From Bradyrhizobium sp. (GTDB lineage Bacteria > Pseudomonadota > Alphaproteobacteria > Rhizobiales > Xanthobacteraceae): DNA of 64,000 nt. The notes beneath the pieces are model-generated. The model worked only from the letters and a program-made list of their open reading frames with translations. It was not told the DNA's origin and did no database searches. Positions 23,545-33,022 of the stretch are shown piece after piece. The stretch lies in the NCBI RefSeq assembly GCF_004799445.1, contig NZ_SSNA01000202.1:117804-181803 (forward strand), given 5' to 3'. The translations under genes were made by a program, and so were the position numbers. The stretch's first letter is position 1. Every line of letters starts with the position of its first letter.

Positions 23545-26500
23545 TCTTCCAGCCCCAGTCCGCCGGCCGCCGACCATTCCTTGATGCGGGCGAGATCGTC
23601 GTAGCTACCGTAGCGATTGGTCCACATCGGGAGATTGAGGGAGGTGTAGGCCTGGCTTTCGTTCTCGAAGGCGCGGATCAACGCCTCCAGCTTGGCTCGC
23701 GCCTCGGCGGCGGCGGCATCGGGCGATTGTGGCGTGTCGCCCCTGTTGATCTTCAGCTCCAGCGAATTTTGCTCGCCGGGCGGATTGTTGCCGCTCAGGC
23801 GAACATAGATCAGATCGCTGACCGAGGCGCCCGCTGCAATGTCGGCAAAGCCGCCCTCCCGCAGGATCGCGGCTTCCAGCGTAAGCTGCGGCGACAGCCC
23901 CATCCGCACCTGTTTGGCGGTCGGGGGCTGCCCGGTCTTGTAGTCGAGGATCGCAAACGTGCCGTCGCGGCGCCGCTCGATCCGGTCGGCGCGCGCCGAC
24001 AACACGAACGTGCGCCCGTCGTCGAGCGGAATCGGAATTTCGCCTTTGATCTCGGCCTCGATGGCGCTGACATTGCCGCGCCGCGCAATTTCCCAATCGG
24101 AAAACCAAGTGGCGATGCGCAGGAAGCGCGGCCACCACAGCGCGCGGGCCTCCGGGCGTTCCATCAGCGGTGCGAAGTACTTGTTGCCGATGCCACGCAA
24201 GGCGGCCACGGGATCTTCGGGAAGCGTGGTGGCGAAGGTTTGGGTAAATTCGCCGAGCGCATCGTGGATCGCCGAACCGCGGTCGGCGGCCGACAGCGGC
24301 ATGTCGACCGGATCGAGCGGCGCCAGCTTCAGAATGTATTTGGCGTAGATCGTGTAGGGATCGCGCAGCCAGTCCTCGATCGCGGTCACCGACAATTTCA
24401 GCGGTCGCACCGCGCGCGGCGGTTTCGGCGCGGGCTGCGCAATCGGTTCGACTTTCTCGGGACTGTCGAGTTGGCCGGCGAAGCGGACATATCTCTGCCC
24501 TGCCGACTTCGCGGCGTTCCAGCGCTGCTCACCCGCGACCGCTTCCAGCCGGTGCAGGAAGCGCGACGCCACGGCGGGCGCGCCGCCGACCTTTGCGGCA
24601 TGACTGAGGATGACCTCCTCGGTGCCGAGCAATTGGGCGAAGTCGTGCGCGGACAGGCCGATGCGCCGCTCCGGCAAATCGAGACCCAGCTCGTGCCGCA
24701 TCGGCCGGCTCAGCCACGGATCGATCCGGGGCGCCGGCGGCCAGACCCCTTCGACCAGACCGCCAATAATGACGCGGTCGGATTGCGTCAGTCGCGCCTC
24801 CAGGGGTCCGTATATTTTGAGATGAACATTGCTCCCTTCCGGTCGCCGCACCATGCGATCGGCGAACGCGGTCTGGAACACGTCCGGATAGTCTGCCAGC
24901 TCGACCATCAGGCCGCTTTGCGGGCGTTCGCCGAGCAGGTCATCGAACGCCGAGGCCAGCGCCGATCCCTGACGACCCTCGAAGACCGCGGCGACGCCAG
25001 GCTGATCGCGCGACAGCTCGATCAGGACGTCGCGATGGCGTTGCGCGAGTTCGGCAAAATCTTGGGCCTTCGAGCGATTGAGGCTTTCGAGCGGCGCCAG
25101 CGCGCGCCGCAGCTGGACGATCAGCCGATCCGCGCCATCGAGTTCGTCATCGGTCAGCCGGGCGCGCGGCTCGGAACCGTGCAGCGAGGATGGCTCGCCC
25201 TTGCGCAATTTTTTGAGCTCGCCGCGGAAGCGGATGAGATCCTGCGCCAGCCCATCGCTTCCAGCTTGTGGCCGCGTGCCTCGCAACAGCGCCAGTTCAA
25301 GCACTTGCGTGGCGTTCTGAAATACGCATGGCGCGCCGCCCAACCGGCACAGCGGATGCTTCAGCAGCGCCAGCAGCGTCGGCGGCTCAAGCTGTTTGGC
25401 CGCTGCTTCGGCGGCAAGCCGCGCGAAGATTCCTGCCGGCGTTTCCATCAGCGCTTCGCCACCGGAATCGTCGAAAGCGAGATTCCAGCGGCCAAGTGCG
25501 GCGATCACGCGCCGCGCCAGCGCGCGGTCCGGTGTCACCAGCGCCGCCGACTTGTCGAGATGCCGCGCCTCGCGCATTGCCACCGCGATTGCAAGCGCTT
25601 CCATCTCGGAATTGTCAGCCTCGATCACGGCGAGATTTGTCATGCCGCATGAAATCTTCTCGGCGATGTCGGGCTCGGCCAGCCGTCGCTGCCATTGCGC
25701 GGTCGCGTTGGAGGGCCGCATCGCCTCGGAGACGAGGACGTCGCGCCCTTGCGGCGCTGGTTTGCCCAAAATCTCCACGTCGCGGCGTTTGATGCCAAAC
25801 CGATGCAGCAGTGCGTGCATCGCATATTGCGGATGGTTCGACGCCGGAGGCATCGTGAATCTGCCGTGTGGGTCCCGGAGGCCGCCGATGATCTGCCAGG
25901 CGTCATCGTCGAGATCGGTATCCAGTCCGGGCAGCACGACCGCGCCTTGCGGAAGCGCCGCTATGGCGTGTAGGAATTTCGCGGTCGCCGGCATCGATCC
26001 GGTCGAGCCGGCCGCGATCACCGGGCCGTCGTGATTCGCGGTCAGGCGCCTGGCTTCCGCATCGATCAGGAGATCGCGCCGCGCCGCCGGTTCGATTTTC
26101 TGGATTTCCTGCAGATGTGCGGGCCACGCCTGTCGCGCGATCTGCAGGAATTGCAGCGAGTACTGCCAATATTCGTCGAGTTGATCCGGCACCAGCCCGT
26201 TCAGCGCGTCCCAGCCGACGCCGCGGGTGACCATGTCGTCCATCAGGCGCGCGAGGTCGCCCGCCAGCGCCAGCGTCGAGGCCGGCCCGCCGACCACCTG
26301 CGGCGCCAACACCGGGCGTTTCGCCCACGCCGCGACGAGATTGGCCAGCGTCAGCCGGCGGTCGAGCTCGCCGAGCCTCGGCGGGATATCGAGCGGCGCC
26401 GTGCCGTCGAACGGCTCACCGTCCTCGGCAAACGCCAGTTCGTCCTCGTCGATGTCGCCGAGCGCGACGATACGGGGCAGCAGCACGGCTTGCGTGCCGA

Positions 26501-26684
26501 GCTCGTCGAGAAAGATTTCCCGTACCATGCGCCCCGAGCGCCGGGTCGGGAGATAGAGGGTTGCCTGCGCCAGTCTTTCCGGATGCGCGCGGGCCTCGAA
26601 ACCATCAACCAGCCTGCCCTCGACCAGCGCGGCAATGACGGTGCGCAAGAACGGCGCTGATGCTGGAACGCTGAAAACGCGCAT
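23538..26684 (-). CDS. addB: Double-strand break repair protein AddB (alphaproteobacterial type)
   Basis: AddB is the second nuclease and recognition subunit of AddAB. At 1048 residues it fits the alphaproteobacterial subfamily, which, as here, shows no Walker A motif at the N-terminus. The C-terminal nuclease motif is visible in FAILDYKTGQPPTAKQV followed by LTLEAAIL. The N-terminal segment with YLPTRRSGRMVREIFLDELG is also characteristic. addA overlaps its 3' end. About 300 bases upstream, past a repeat element, lies the murU-like gene. Confidence 0.94.
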   Translation of the reverse strand: MRVFSVPASAPFLRTVIAALVEGRLVDGFEARAHPERLAQATLYLPTRRSGRMVREIFLDELGTQAVLLPRIVALGDIDEDELAFAEDGEPFDGTAPLDIPPRLGELDRRLTLANLVAAWAKRPVLAPQVVGGPASTLALAGDLARLMDDMVTRGVGWDALNGLVPDQLDEYWQYSLQFLQIARQAWPAHLQEIQKIEPAARRDLLIDAEARRLTANHDGPVIAAGSTGSMPATAKFLHAIAALPQGAVVLPGLDTDLDDDAWQIIGGLRDPHGRFTMPPASNHPQYAMHALLHRFGIKRRDVEILGKPAPQGRDVLVSEAMRPSNATAQWQRRLAEPDIAEKISCGMTNLAVIEADNSEMEALAIAVAMREARHLDKSAALVTPDRALARRVIAALGRWNLAFDDSGGEALMETPAGIFARLAAEAAAKQLEPPTLLALLKHPLCRLGGAPCVFQNATQVLELALLRGTRPQAGSDGLAQDLIRFRGELKKLRKGEPSSLHGSEPRARLTDDELDGADRLIVQLRRALAPLESLNRSKAQDFAELAQRHRDVLIELSRDQPGVAAVFEGRQGSALASAFDDLLGERPQSGLMVELADYPDVFQTAFADRMVRRPEGSNVHLKIYGPLEARLTQSDRVIIGGLVEGVWPPAPRIDPWLSRPMRHELGLDLPERRIGLSAHDFAQLLGTEEVILSHAAKVGGAPAVASRFLHRLEAVAGEQRWNAAKSAGQRYVRFAGQLDSPEKVEPIAQPAPKPPRAVRPLKLSVTAIEDWLRDPYTIYAKYILKLAPLDPVDMPLSAADRGSAIHDALGEFTQTFATTLPEDPVAALRGIGNKYFAPLMERPEARALWWPRFLRIATWFSDWEIARRGNVSAIEAEIKGEIPIPLDDGRTFVLSARADRIERRRDGTFAILDYKTGQPPTAKQVRMGLSPQLTLEAAILREGGFADIAAGASVSDLIYVRLSGNNPPGEQNSLELKINRGDTPQSPDAAAAEARAKLEALIRAFENESQAYTSLNLPMWTNRYGSYDDLARIKEWSAAGGLGLEEW

Positions 26685-26806
26685 GGGCTTCCTGATTCGG
26701 GATCAGGCTGCATCATGGCATGGGCGAATTTTGGGTGCGATTTCTAATTGGTCAAACGCGGGCAGCGACAAGGTTTGCCGTCGCAGGCGCATCTGACAAA
26801 CGATTC

Positions 26807-26972
26807 GTCGTCCCGGCGAAAACGGGGACCCATAACCATCAATATGAGCTAGGGATGGGATTGTGGCCCCGGCCAGGCACAACAAGGGACATCGGTGGTT
26901 ATGGGTCCCGGCTGGCGCGGAGCCTGTCATCGGGCGCGCGTTCGCGCGACCCGTTGGCTTGGCCGGGATGAC
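26807..26972. repeat. 166-bp inverted-repeat element (non-autonomous, MITE-like)
   Basis: The ends are GTCGTCCCGGCG (26807-26818) and GGCCGGGATGAC (26961-26972), 10 of 12 bases complementary. Inside, GGGACCCATAACCA and TGGTTATGGGTCCC form a perfect 14-bp pair around 26835-26910. Together with its flanks this fills the 307-base gap between addB and the murU-like gene; no gene is seen there. It could fold into a long hairpin. Confidence 0.8.
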
Positions 26973-26991
26973 GGAACGGTGAAACCTTCGT

Positions 26992-27714
26992 CTACGCCAC
27001 GCTCTCGAGAAAGGCCTCTTCGGCGGCCTGAACCGCGTCGGGTGTTCCGACATGCATCCATACGCCGTCCAGCCGCAGGCCGAACAGCCGTTCCTGCTCG
27101 TTGGCGGAATCGAACATCCGGGTCAGCGAGAATTCGCCCTTTGGGGCTTTCGTGAACAGCGCCGGCGACATGATCGCCGCCCCGGCATAGACGAAGGGGA
27201 CCACCTGGTGTTCCCGTCGCTTGCGCAGCGCGCCGTCGGCCAGCATCGCATAATCGCCGCTGCCGTCGTAACCGATGCTGCTGGTCGTCGGCGCCATCAG
27301 CAGCAGAATATCCATGCACGCGGGATCGAACGCTTCGGCCAACCGCGCCAGATTGGGCCGCACGCCATCGATCCACATGGTGTCCGCATTGACAAGGAAG
27401 AACGGCGCCTGGCCGAGCAACGGCAGCGCCTTGACGACGCCGCCGCCGGTACCCAGCACCTGGTTACGCTCATCGGAGATGGTCACATGGGGTTTCGCGC
27501 GCGCCGCGACGTGATCGATGATCTGGTCGGGCAAATAGTGGACATTGACGATTGCCTCGTTGACGCCGGCATCGCCGAGCTTGTCGAGCACATGATCGAG
27601 CAACGCGCGGCCCGCCACCGGCACCAGCGGCTTTGGCATCCGCTCCGTCAAGGGCCGCATGCGCAGGCCGAGACCGGCGGCGAGGACCATGGCTTTGGTG
27701 GGGGTGACGGACAT
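26992..27714 (-). CDS. murU: Nucleotidyltransferase, probably MurU (MurNAc-1-P uridylyltransferase)
   Basis: The protein has 240 residues from ATG 27714. The first residues of the longer frame (from 27756) look unconserved. The N-terminal MVLAAGLGLRMRPLT and PKPLVPVAGR motifs bind the nucleotide in sugar-phosphate nucleotidyltransferases, and LVNADTMW is the metal-binding Asp region. The family includes mannose-1-phosphate guanylyltransferases. Its partner nearby is an AmgK kinase, so the best reading is MurU of the AmgK-MurU recycling route, which converts MurNAc to UDP-MurNAc and bypasses de novo synthesis, the fosfomycin target. Confidence 0.85.
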   Translation of the reverse strand: MSVTPTKAMVLAAGLGLRMRPLTERMPKPLVPVAGRALLDHVLDKLGDAGVNEAIVNVHYLPDQIIDHVAARAKPHVTISDERNQVLGTGGGVVKALPLLGQAPFFLVNADTMWIDGVRPNLARLAEAFDPACMDILLLMAPTTSSIGYDGSGDYAMLADGALRKRREHQVVPFVYAGAAIMSPALFTKAPKGEFSLTRMFDSANEQERLFGLRLDGVWMHVGTPDAVQAAEEAFLESVA

Positions 27715-27902
27715 TCCGGAAATTTCTCGAACCGTTGTTCCCAGCCTATTCCACAACAGCGGCGGCTGGCTCTGCGATCAAATTACGCACGAATTGTCAA
27801 AACCACCGCAAATCATACCATGGCGATTCCGGTGGCGCATCATTGGTTGATCGCCATAGTCGTCGGACGTGACGGTGGTAAGACGGCGGAACCGAACCGG
27901 GT

Positions 27903-28217
27903 TCAGGTCTCGGCAGCTGTGCGCCGTGACGCCTTCTTCTTCTTCTCACCCGTCTTAAGGAAGTTGACCCCGATCTGGTCGCCATTGACCCAGGACAGCT
28001 CGCAGCGGCGGTAGGCCAGGCCGGTCGACGACAGCAGCAGGAAGAATTCCTTGAGATGCAACCCCTCGACGGAGCCCTCGACGGTCAGCTTGGCGCCGGT
28101 CTCCGAAATATCCTCCATCGTGCAATCGCGCCGCCAGGTACCGTCGATGCCCATCATGTGCGCGGCGATCCCGCGCTCGAATGTGACGCGCTCGCCCTTG
28201 CGCCGTTCTGCCACCAT
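27903..28217 (-). CDS. PilZ domain protein (c-di-GMP binding)
   Basis: This single-domain protein has 104 residues from ATG 28217. An in-frame upstream ATG at 28256 adds 13 residues. Both c-di-GMP contacts are visible: RKGER (RxxxR) near residue 6 and DISETG (DxSxxG) near residue 36. The C-terminal tail is Lys/Arg-rich (GEKKKKASRR). It lies between murU and the tsaE-amgK fusion on the same strand, so it may tune envelope or cell-cycle functions in this cluster, but its target is unknown. Confidence 0.82.
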   Translation of the reverse strand: MVAERRKGERVTFERGIAAHMMGIDGTWRRDCTMEDISETGAKLTVEGSVEGLHLKEFFLLLSSTGLAYRRCELSWVNGDQIGVNFLKTGEKKKKASRRTAAET

Positions 28218-28306
28218 CTCTCGCTCCACCCTCAAGCAACCGCCCCCGCGCTTCATGGCGGCGGTCCCCCCTCAGATTAGGGGGAAGGTGGCTAACATCC
28301 GGTAAA

Positions 28307-29842
28307 CTACGGGCCCGGTGGTGGGACGTTGGCGGAATACCACTCCCGAAGGCTGGAGAGGACAGGGTGCGCCAGCGAACGCGTCAGATAGGTCCAGATT
28401 CGTGGCTGATGGCGCAGATATTGTGGCTTGCCGTCGCGCCGGTTGAGCCGTGCGAAGGTGCCGAGCAGCCGCGTGTTGCGCTGCGCCGACATGATCGCAT
28501 AAATCTCGGCGAAACCCGCCGGATCGAACGTGTTATCCGCCGTGTGCCTCGCCTTGATGTAGCGCGTCAGCAGGGCAAGTTCGAGCTGCTCCGGCACGTC
28601 GACCCGCGCATCCTGCAATAGTGAGACCAGGTCATAGGCGGCCGGCCCCAGCACGGCATCCTGAAAGTCGATGATGCCGACTTTGGAAATCCCCGACCGT
28701 TCGCCGAGCCAGATCAGGTTGGGCGAATGGAAGTCCCGCAACACCCAGGTCTTGTCCCAGGTTTTGGCGACAGCGGCTACCTTGCCCAGCAAATCGCGCC
28801 ACATCATGACGAATTCGGCGCGCAAATTGTTGGTCGGCTCGGCGCCGCGGTCCGGCAGATACCATTCGAGCATCAATCCGATCTCGACCAGCATGGCGTC
28901 GATGTCGAACGTGGGAATGGCATAGGTGATCTGCGGCGCCAGCGGCAAAACCTCGGGCAGCGCTTCACGGTGCAACGCCGCCAGCATGTCGACCGCGGTT
29001 TCATAGCGTTCCGCGATCGGGCGGGGTGGATCGCCTTCGGTGAAGCCTTCGCTGCCGAAATCCTCGGTGATCAGGAACCCGGCGTCGAGGTCGGCGTGAT
29101 GGATGGCCGGCGCCGACAGGCCGCGCCCGCTCAAGGCATTGGCGATAGCGACGAACGGCTTGACGTCCTCGGCCAGATGCACCGCCGCGCTGTAGGATTT
29201 ACCGTCATAGATCGCCGGCCCGTCGGGCCGCCGCGGCGAGTTCATCAGAATGACGACGCCATCGTCGCGGATCAGCCGCGCATACGAACGCGTCGACGCA
29301 TCGCCGGCCATGCGCTGGCGCTTGGCGTCGGCGAAGCCGGCATCGGCGATAAACTGCCGCAGTGCCTTGAGCCGGGCGACTTGTGCGGCGGCTTTTCCGT
29401 AGCCGGTGATTTCAGCGGCGCGGGCTGTTGATCCCAGCGCCGGGCGGTGGTTCAGCGCAATCTCGATTCGGTCTTGCGGCATCGCTGACGGCGCGCGCTC
29501 GGGCCACTCGATCAGCGCGACCGTGCCCTCCGGCAATGGCGACAGACCGATCTCCTCGAGTTCCGCGGCATCGTTGATGCGGTAAAGGTCCGCGTGAACC
29601 AGCGGAAACGCCGGCAGATCGTAGCTTTGGGCGAGGGTGAAGGTCGGGCTTGGAACCTCAACCGAATCGTCGCCGGCGAGATAACGGATCAAGGCGCGCG
29701 CCGCGGCGGTCTTGCCGGCGCCGAGATCGCCCGACAGGGTGATGACGTCGCCGGGGCCGATCAGCGTGGCAAGATCGGCCATCAGGCTCGCGGTCGCCGT
29801 CTCGTTCGCAAGTGCCAGCGAGAATGTCGTGAGGTCGGTCAT
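28307..29842 (-). CDS. TsaE-AmgK fusion: tRNA t6A ATPase plus MurNAc/GlcNAc kinase
   Basis: The 511-residue protein joins two functions. Residues 1 to about 150 are TsaE, the ATPase of the threonylcarbamoyl-adenosine tRNA37 complex, with Walker A GDLGAGKTA (38-46) and TFTLAQSYDL. From about 160 to the end is an aminoglycoside-phosphotransferase fold kinase, with FLITEDFGSEGF, the catalytic RDFHSPNL loop (about 366-373) and IIDFQDA (about 392-398). The kinase matches AmgK, which phosphorylates MurNAc at the anomeric position for MurU. It overlaps the divL-like gene by 4 bases (ATGA). Such fusions are seen in Bradyrhizobium relatives. Confidence 0.88.
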   Translation of the reverse strand: MTDLTTFSLALANETATASLMADLATLIGPGDVITLSGDLGAGKTAAARALIRYLAGDDSVEVPSPTFTLAQSYDLPAFPLVHADLYRINDAAELEEIGLSPLPEGTVALIEWPERAPSAMPQDRIEIALNHRPALGSTARAAEITGYGKAAAQVARLKALRQFIADAGFADAKRQRMAGDASTRSYARLIRDDGVVILMNSPRRPDGPAIYDGKSYSAAVHLAEDVKPFVAIANALSGRGLSAPAIHHADLDAGFLITEDFGSEGFTEGDPPRPIAERYETAVDMLAALHREALPEVLPLAPQITYAIPTFDIDAMLVEIGLMLEWYLPDRGAEPTNNLRAEFVMMWRDLLGKVAAVAKTWDKTWVLRDFHSPNLIWLGERSGISKVGIIDFQDAVLGPAAYDLVSLLQDARVDVPEQLELALLTRYIKARHTADNTFDPAGFAEIYAIMSAQRNTRLLGTFARLNRRDGKPQYLRHQPRIWTYLTRSLAHPVLSSLREWYSANVPPPGP

Positions 29843-32358
29843 TCCGCGGCGTTGCGATGCGCCGCCTGATCGATCGGAAAGTCGCAGGTGACGGTGGTTC
29901 CCCTGCCGACGATCGAATCGACGCGCACCCTGCCCCCATGCAGTTCGACGAATGATTTCACCAGCGGCAGGCCAAGCCCGGCGCCGCGATGCCGCGATCC
30001 GTTGGAATGACTCTCGAACCAGTCGAAAACCTTGTCCTTGACGTCGGGCGGAATGCCGGGCCCGAGATCGGTCACCGCGAACACCACGTTGTGCTCGGTG
30101 CGGTGGGCGCTCAGCGTGATCGTGGCATCCTGGGGTGAAAATCCGACGGCATTGGCCAGAAGATTATACAGCACCTGCACCACGCGGCTGCCGTCGGCAA
30201 CGAAGCTCCCAATGTTGGGATCGACGTCGACCTTGAGTTCGATGCGATCGCGGGCAAGCCGGTCCTGGATTCCCTCCGCGGCATTGTCGATGGTCTTGCG
30301 AATATCTACCGGGCCGAGTTCAAGCGTCATCGCGCCGGCGTCGATGGTGGCGAGATCCAGGATGTTGTTGATGAGGGCGAACAGCGAGTTGGTCGAGGTG
30401 GTGATGTAGTTGAGATATTCCGCCTGCTTGGGTACCAGCGGACCGGTGGTGGGATCGTTCAGCAGATGCGCAAAGCCGATGATGGTGGTCAGCGGCGAGC
30501 GCAATTCATAGGAGACGTGGTGGACGAAATCGACCTTCATCTGGTCGGCCGTCTCCAGTGCCTCGTTGCGCTCGCGCAGCGCACGCTCGACGTTTTCGGT
30601 ATCGGTGATGTCCTGGAATGTCAGCATGGTGGCGCCGTCGGGCAGCGGCATGGTCATGCAGTCCAGCACGCTGCCGTCCTTGCGTTCCAGCTTCAGCGAC
30701 ACCTCGACCCGGTTGTCGATTCGGGTGATCGCTTCGCGAAGCGTGCGCCACGTCGCTCCCTCGTCGAACAGCGGCCTGCACCAGGCTTCCACGGTCTCGA
30801 TATGCGGTTGCTCGCGGAGCGCATCCGGCGACAGCTTCCACATTCTGGCGAAGGCCGGATTGAACAGCTGCGCGCGGCCATTGCTGCCGAACACCGCGAC
30901 GGCTTCGGCCAAGTTATCGAGCGTCTCGCGCTGGACCCGGATCAGGCCGTCGAACCTGCGCGCCAGTTCCAGGCTTTCGGTGACATCGTCGAACAGATAG
31001 GTAACGCCGCCTTCCGGATTTGGCGTGGTGACGACGCTCAGGGCGCGGCCGTCGGGCAGATACCAGGTATCCTTTTCCGGCTCGACGGCGCGGTAGGCCT
31101 CGTGCAGCTTGGCCTTCCAGGCCCGGAAATCCGGCTGCTCGGGGAGCTTGCGGGCGGCGCGCAGCCGGTCGAGCACGCTCGAATCGTCGGGGTTGCTGTC
31201 GAGAAAGGCACGATCGAGGTCCCACAGGCGGCGATAGGAATCGTTGTAGAACGCCAGCCGCCGCTGGCCGTCGAACACGGCAACGCCGGACGACAATTGA
31301 TCGAGCGTGCGGCGATGTGCCTCCGCCATCCGCACCAGCGCCGCGCTGAGGGCGGTGGCCTCGGAGGCGTCGATGGCGATGCCGACGCTGCCGCCGCCGA
31401 CATTGAGCGCATGCACGTCGTAGAAGCGTCGCTCGCCGCCGACCACGATCGGCAGCCGGGCGGTAAACGCCGCCTTGTCGTGCAAGGCACGGTCCATGTC
31501 GCCGCGGTCGCCGCGGTCGAGCAGTTCGAGGTTGCGATCGATCGCATCGGCGACGCTGGCGGCTTCGCTCGCCCTCGCGTAGGCGGCGTTGGCATAGAGC
31601 AGGCCGTCGTTGGCGCGTTTGGTCCATATCGGCCATGGCGCCGCGGCCGCGAAACCGCGCAGCATCTCGCTTTCTTCCAGCAGCGCCTTGTGCCGGAGGT
31701 TGGTCTCGGCCAGTTCCCGGCGCAACCCGGAAAGTTCGCGAATCCGCACGATGGCCTGGCCGCCGATGGCGCGACCCATGGCCTCGACGGCGTGTCCATG
31801 CGAGGTGGTCAGATTGAGCAGGAAGCCCTCGCCGGCCTCGCGCAAGGCATCGACCGCGTGATCCATCTGCAGCGCCGGCTCCGGCGGCAGCCAGGTTCCG
31901 AACGCAAGGATGCGCTGCGGCGAGTCCTGCGACATCAGCAGCGCGGTATCGCCGCTGATTTGCGGGCGATTGTCGCCGGCGGCCCAGGAGATCAGGATTT
32001 GGGGCTCGGCGAACAGCAGCGCGCGGAAGCGGTCGGCCTCGGCCTGCAGGCTCTGGATATCGGCGCGCAGCCGTGCCTCGTTTCTTGCCGCGCGAACCCG
32101 CGTGCCCATGAGCAGGATCGCCGCCACGACCGAAAAGCCGAGCAGCGACAGCGCCGTGGTCAGGGCTGCGATTTCCTGGTGGTTCAGATCGATGAAGGTG
32201 GCGATGGTCTGCAGCAGCGGCAGGTCGCTGGCATGGGCCGGCCGGACCGAGACCAGCGCGGCGGTGCCAAGGCAAGTTCCACAGGCAATCAGGCTGTTGC
32301 GCGCCAGTGATGTGCACGACAGCAGGCTCCGACGCATTGCCGCGATCACGCCCGACAT
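29839..32358 (-). CDS. divL: DivL-like PAS sensor pseudo-histidine kinase
   Basis: DivL is a cell-cycle kinase-like protein that binds DivK and sets CckA activity in alphaproteobacteria. From ATG 32358 it has 839 residues. It has an N-terminal signal/anchor, a membrane segment (about 65-85), PAS-like regions over roughly 270-600, then an H box and an ATPase domain. The H box reads VSYELRSP: Tyr617 stands where kinases have His, as in Caulobacter DivL. The ATPase motifs are intact: NLLANAVGF (N box), DLGPGIP (G1) and RGAGLGLPL (G2). A longer start at 32448 is possible. It is coupled to tsaE-amgK, a conserved divL neighbour as far as I know. Confidence 0.85.
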   Translation of the reverse strand: MSGVIAAMRRSLLSCTSLARNSLIACGTCLGTAALVSVRPAHASDLPLLQTIATFIDLNHQEIAALTTALSLLGFSVVAAILLMGTRVRAARNEARLRADIQSLQAEADRFRALLFAEPQILISWAAGDNRPQISGDTALLMSQDSPQRILAFGTWLPPEPALQMDHAVDALREAGEGFLLNLTTSHGHAVEAMGRAIGGQAIVRIRELSGLRRELAETNLRHKALLEESEMLRGFAAAAPWPIWTKRANDGLLYANAAYARASEAASVADAIDRNLELLDRGDRGDMDRALHDKAAFTARLPIVVGGERRFYDVHALNVGGGSVGIAIDASEATALSAALVRMAEAHRRTLDQLSSGVAVFDGQRRLAFYNDSYRRLWDLDRAFLDSNPDDSSVLDRLRAARKLPEQPDFRAWKAKLHEAYRAVEPEKDTWYLPDGRALSVVTTPNPEGGVTYLFDDVTESLELARRFDGLIRVQRETLDNLAEAVAVFGSNGRAQLFNPAFARMWKLSPDALREQPHIETVEAWCRPLFDEGATWRTLREAITRIDNRVEVSLKLERKDGSVLDCMTMPLPDGATMLTFQDITDTENVERALRERNEALETADQMKVDFVHHVSYELRSPLTTIIGFAHLLNDPTTGPLVPKQAEYLNYITTSTNSLFALINNILDLATIDAGAMTLELGPVDIRKTIDNAAEGIQDRLARDRIELKVDVDPNIGSFVADGSRVVQVLYNLLANAVGFSPQDATITLSAHRTEHNVVFAVTDLGPGIPPDVKDKVFDWFESHSNGSRHRGAGLGLPLVKSFVELHGGRVRVDSIVGRGTTVTCDFPIDQAAHRNAAE

Positions 32359-32563
32359 GGTTTGCCCCAAACCGCACAACTCCACGCCCGGTGCGCGACC
32401 TGTGCTGGCCGCGCTTTCCGTTCGCGAATCGAATGACAATATCCCCAACGGGAGTCAGCCGGTAAGAGTCCAGACCGTGAACGTGAATCGCAGCGCAAGA
32501 AAATGCGGGATTAAATTTTTTCAGGCGATTTTTATGAAAATGAATCCGCTCATTTGCGCCGGA

Positions 32564-33022
32564 TCAGCGCCCGGTTGAACCGAACCCGCCGCCGCCGCGG
32601 TCGGTGGCGGAAAGCGACGCCGCCGGAACCAGTTCCCCTCGGACCACGGATGCAATCACCATCTGCGCGATGCGCTCGCCGCGCCGGATCGAAAACGGGG
32701 CATCGCCGTGATTGATCAAGAGCACGCCGATCTCGCCGCGATAGTCCGCGTCCACCGTGCCGGGCGCGTTCAGCACGGTGACGCCATGCTTTGCCGCCAG
32801 TCCGGAGCGCGGGCGGACCTGTGCCTCGTAGCCCGGCGGCAGTGCGATCGTCAGCCCGGTGGGAACAAGCGCATGTTTTCCGGGGGCAAGGACGATCGGC
32901 GCCCCTTCGGGAACCGCGGCGAGCAGGTCGAGCCCGGCGGCATGAGCGCTCTGATAGGCGGGCAAAGCGAGGCCTTCGCCGTGGGGCAATTGCTGGATGT
33001 CGATTTTGATGCTGGTGCTCAA
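32564..33022 (-). CDS. dut: Deoxyuridine 5'-triphosphate nucleotidohydrolase
   Basis: dUTPase hydrolyses dUTP to dUMP, limiting uracil in DNA and feeding dTMP synthesis. The trimeric enzyme has 152 residues, with all five motifs visible: AGLDLLA (1), RSGLAAKHG (2), GTVDADYRGE (3), RGERIAQMV (4) and RGGGGFGSTG (5). It starts with TTG at 33022, overlapping the coaBC stop (TTGA), so it depends on coaBC translation. The coaBC-dut pair is common in proteobacteria. Confidence 0.97.
   Translation of the reverse strand: MSTSIKIDIQQLPHGEGLALPAYQSAHAAGLDLLAAVPEGAPIVLAPGKHALVPTGLTIALPPGYEAQVRPRSGLAAKHGVTVLNAPGTVDADYRGEIGVLLINHGDAPFSIRRGERIAQMVIASVVRGELVPAASLSATDRGGGGFGSTGR

Noticed and set aside
23727..25652. 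641-codon plus-strand open frame across addB
   Set aside because: Arg/Gln/His-rich shadow of addB with no recognisable domain.
30466..32310. 614-codon plus-strand open frame across the divL-like gene
   Set aside because: Composition is that of an antisense shadow; the minus-strand gene has clear kinase motifs.
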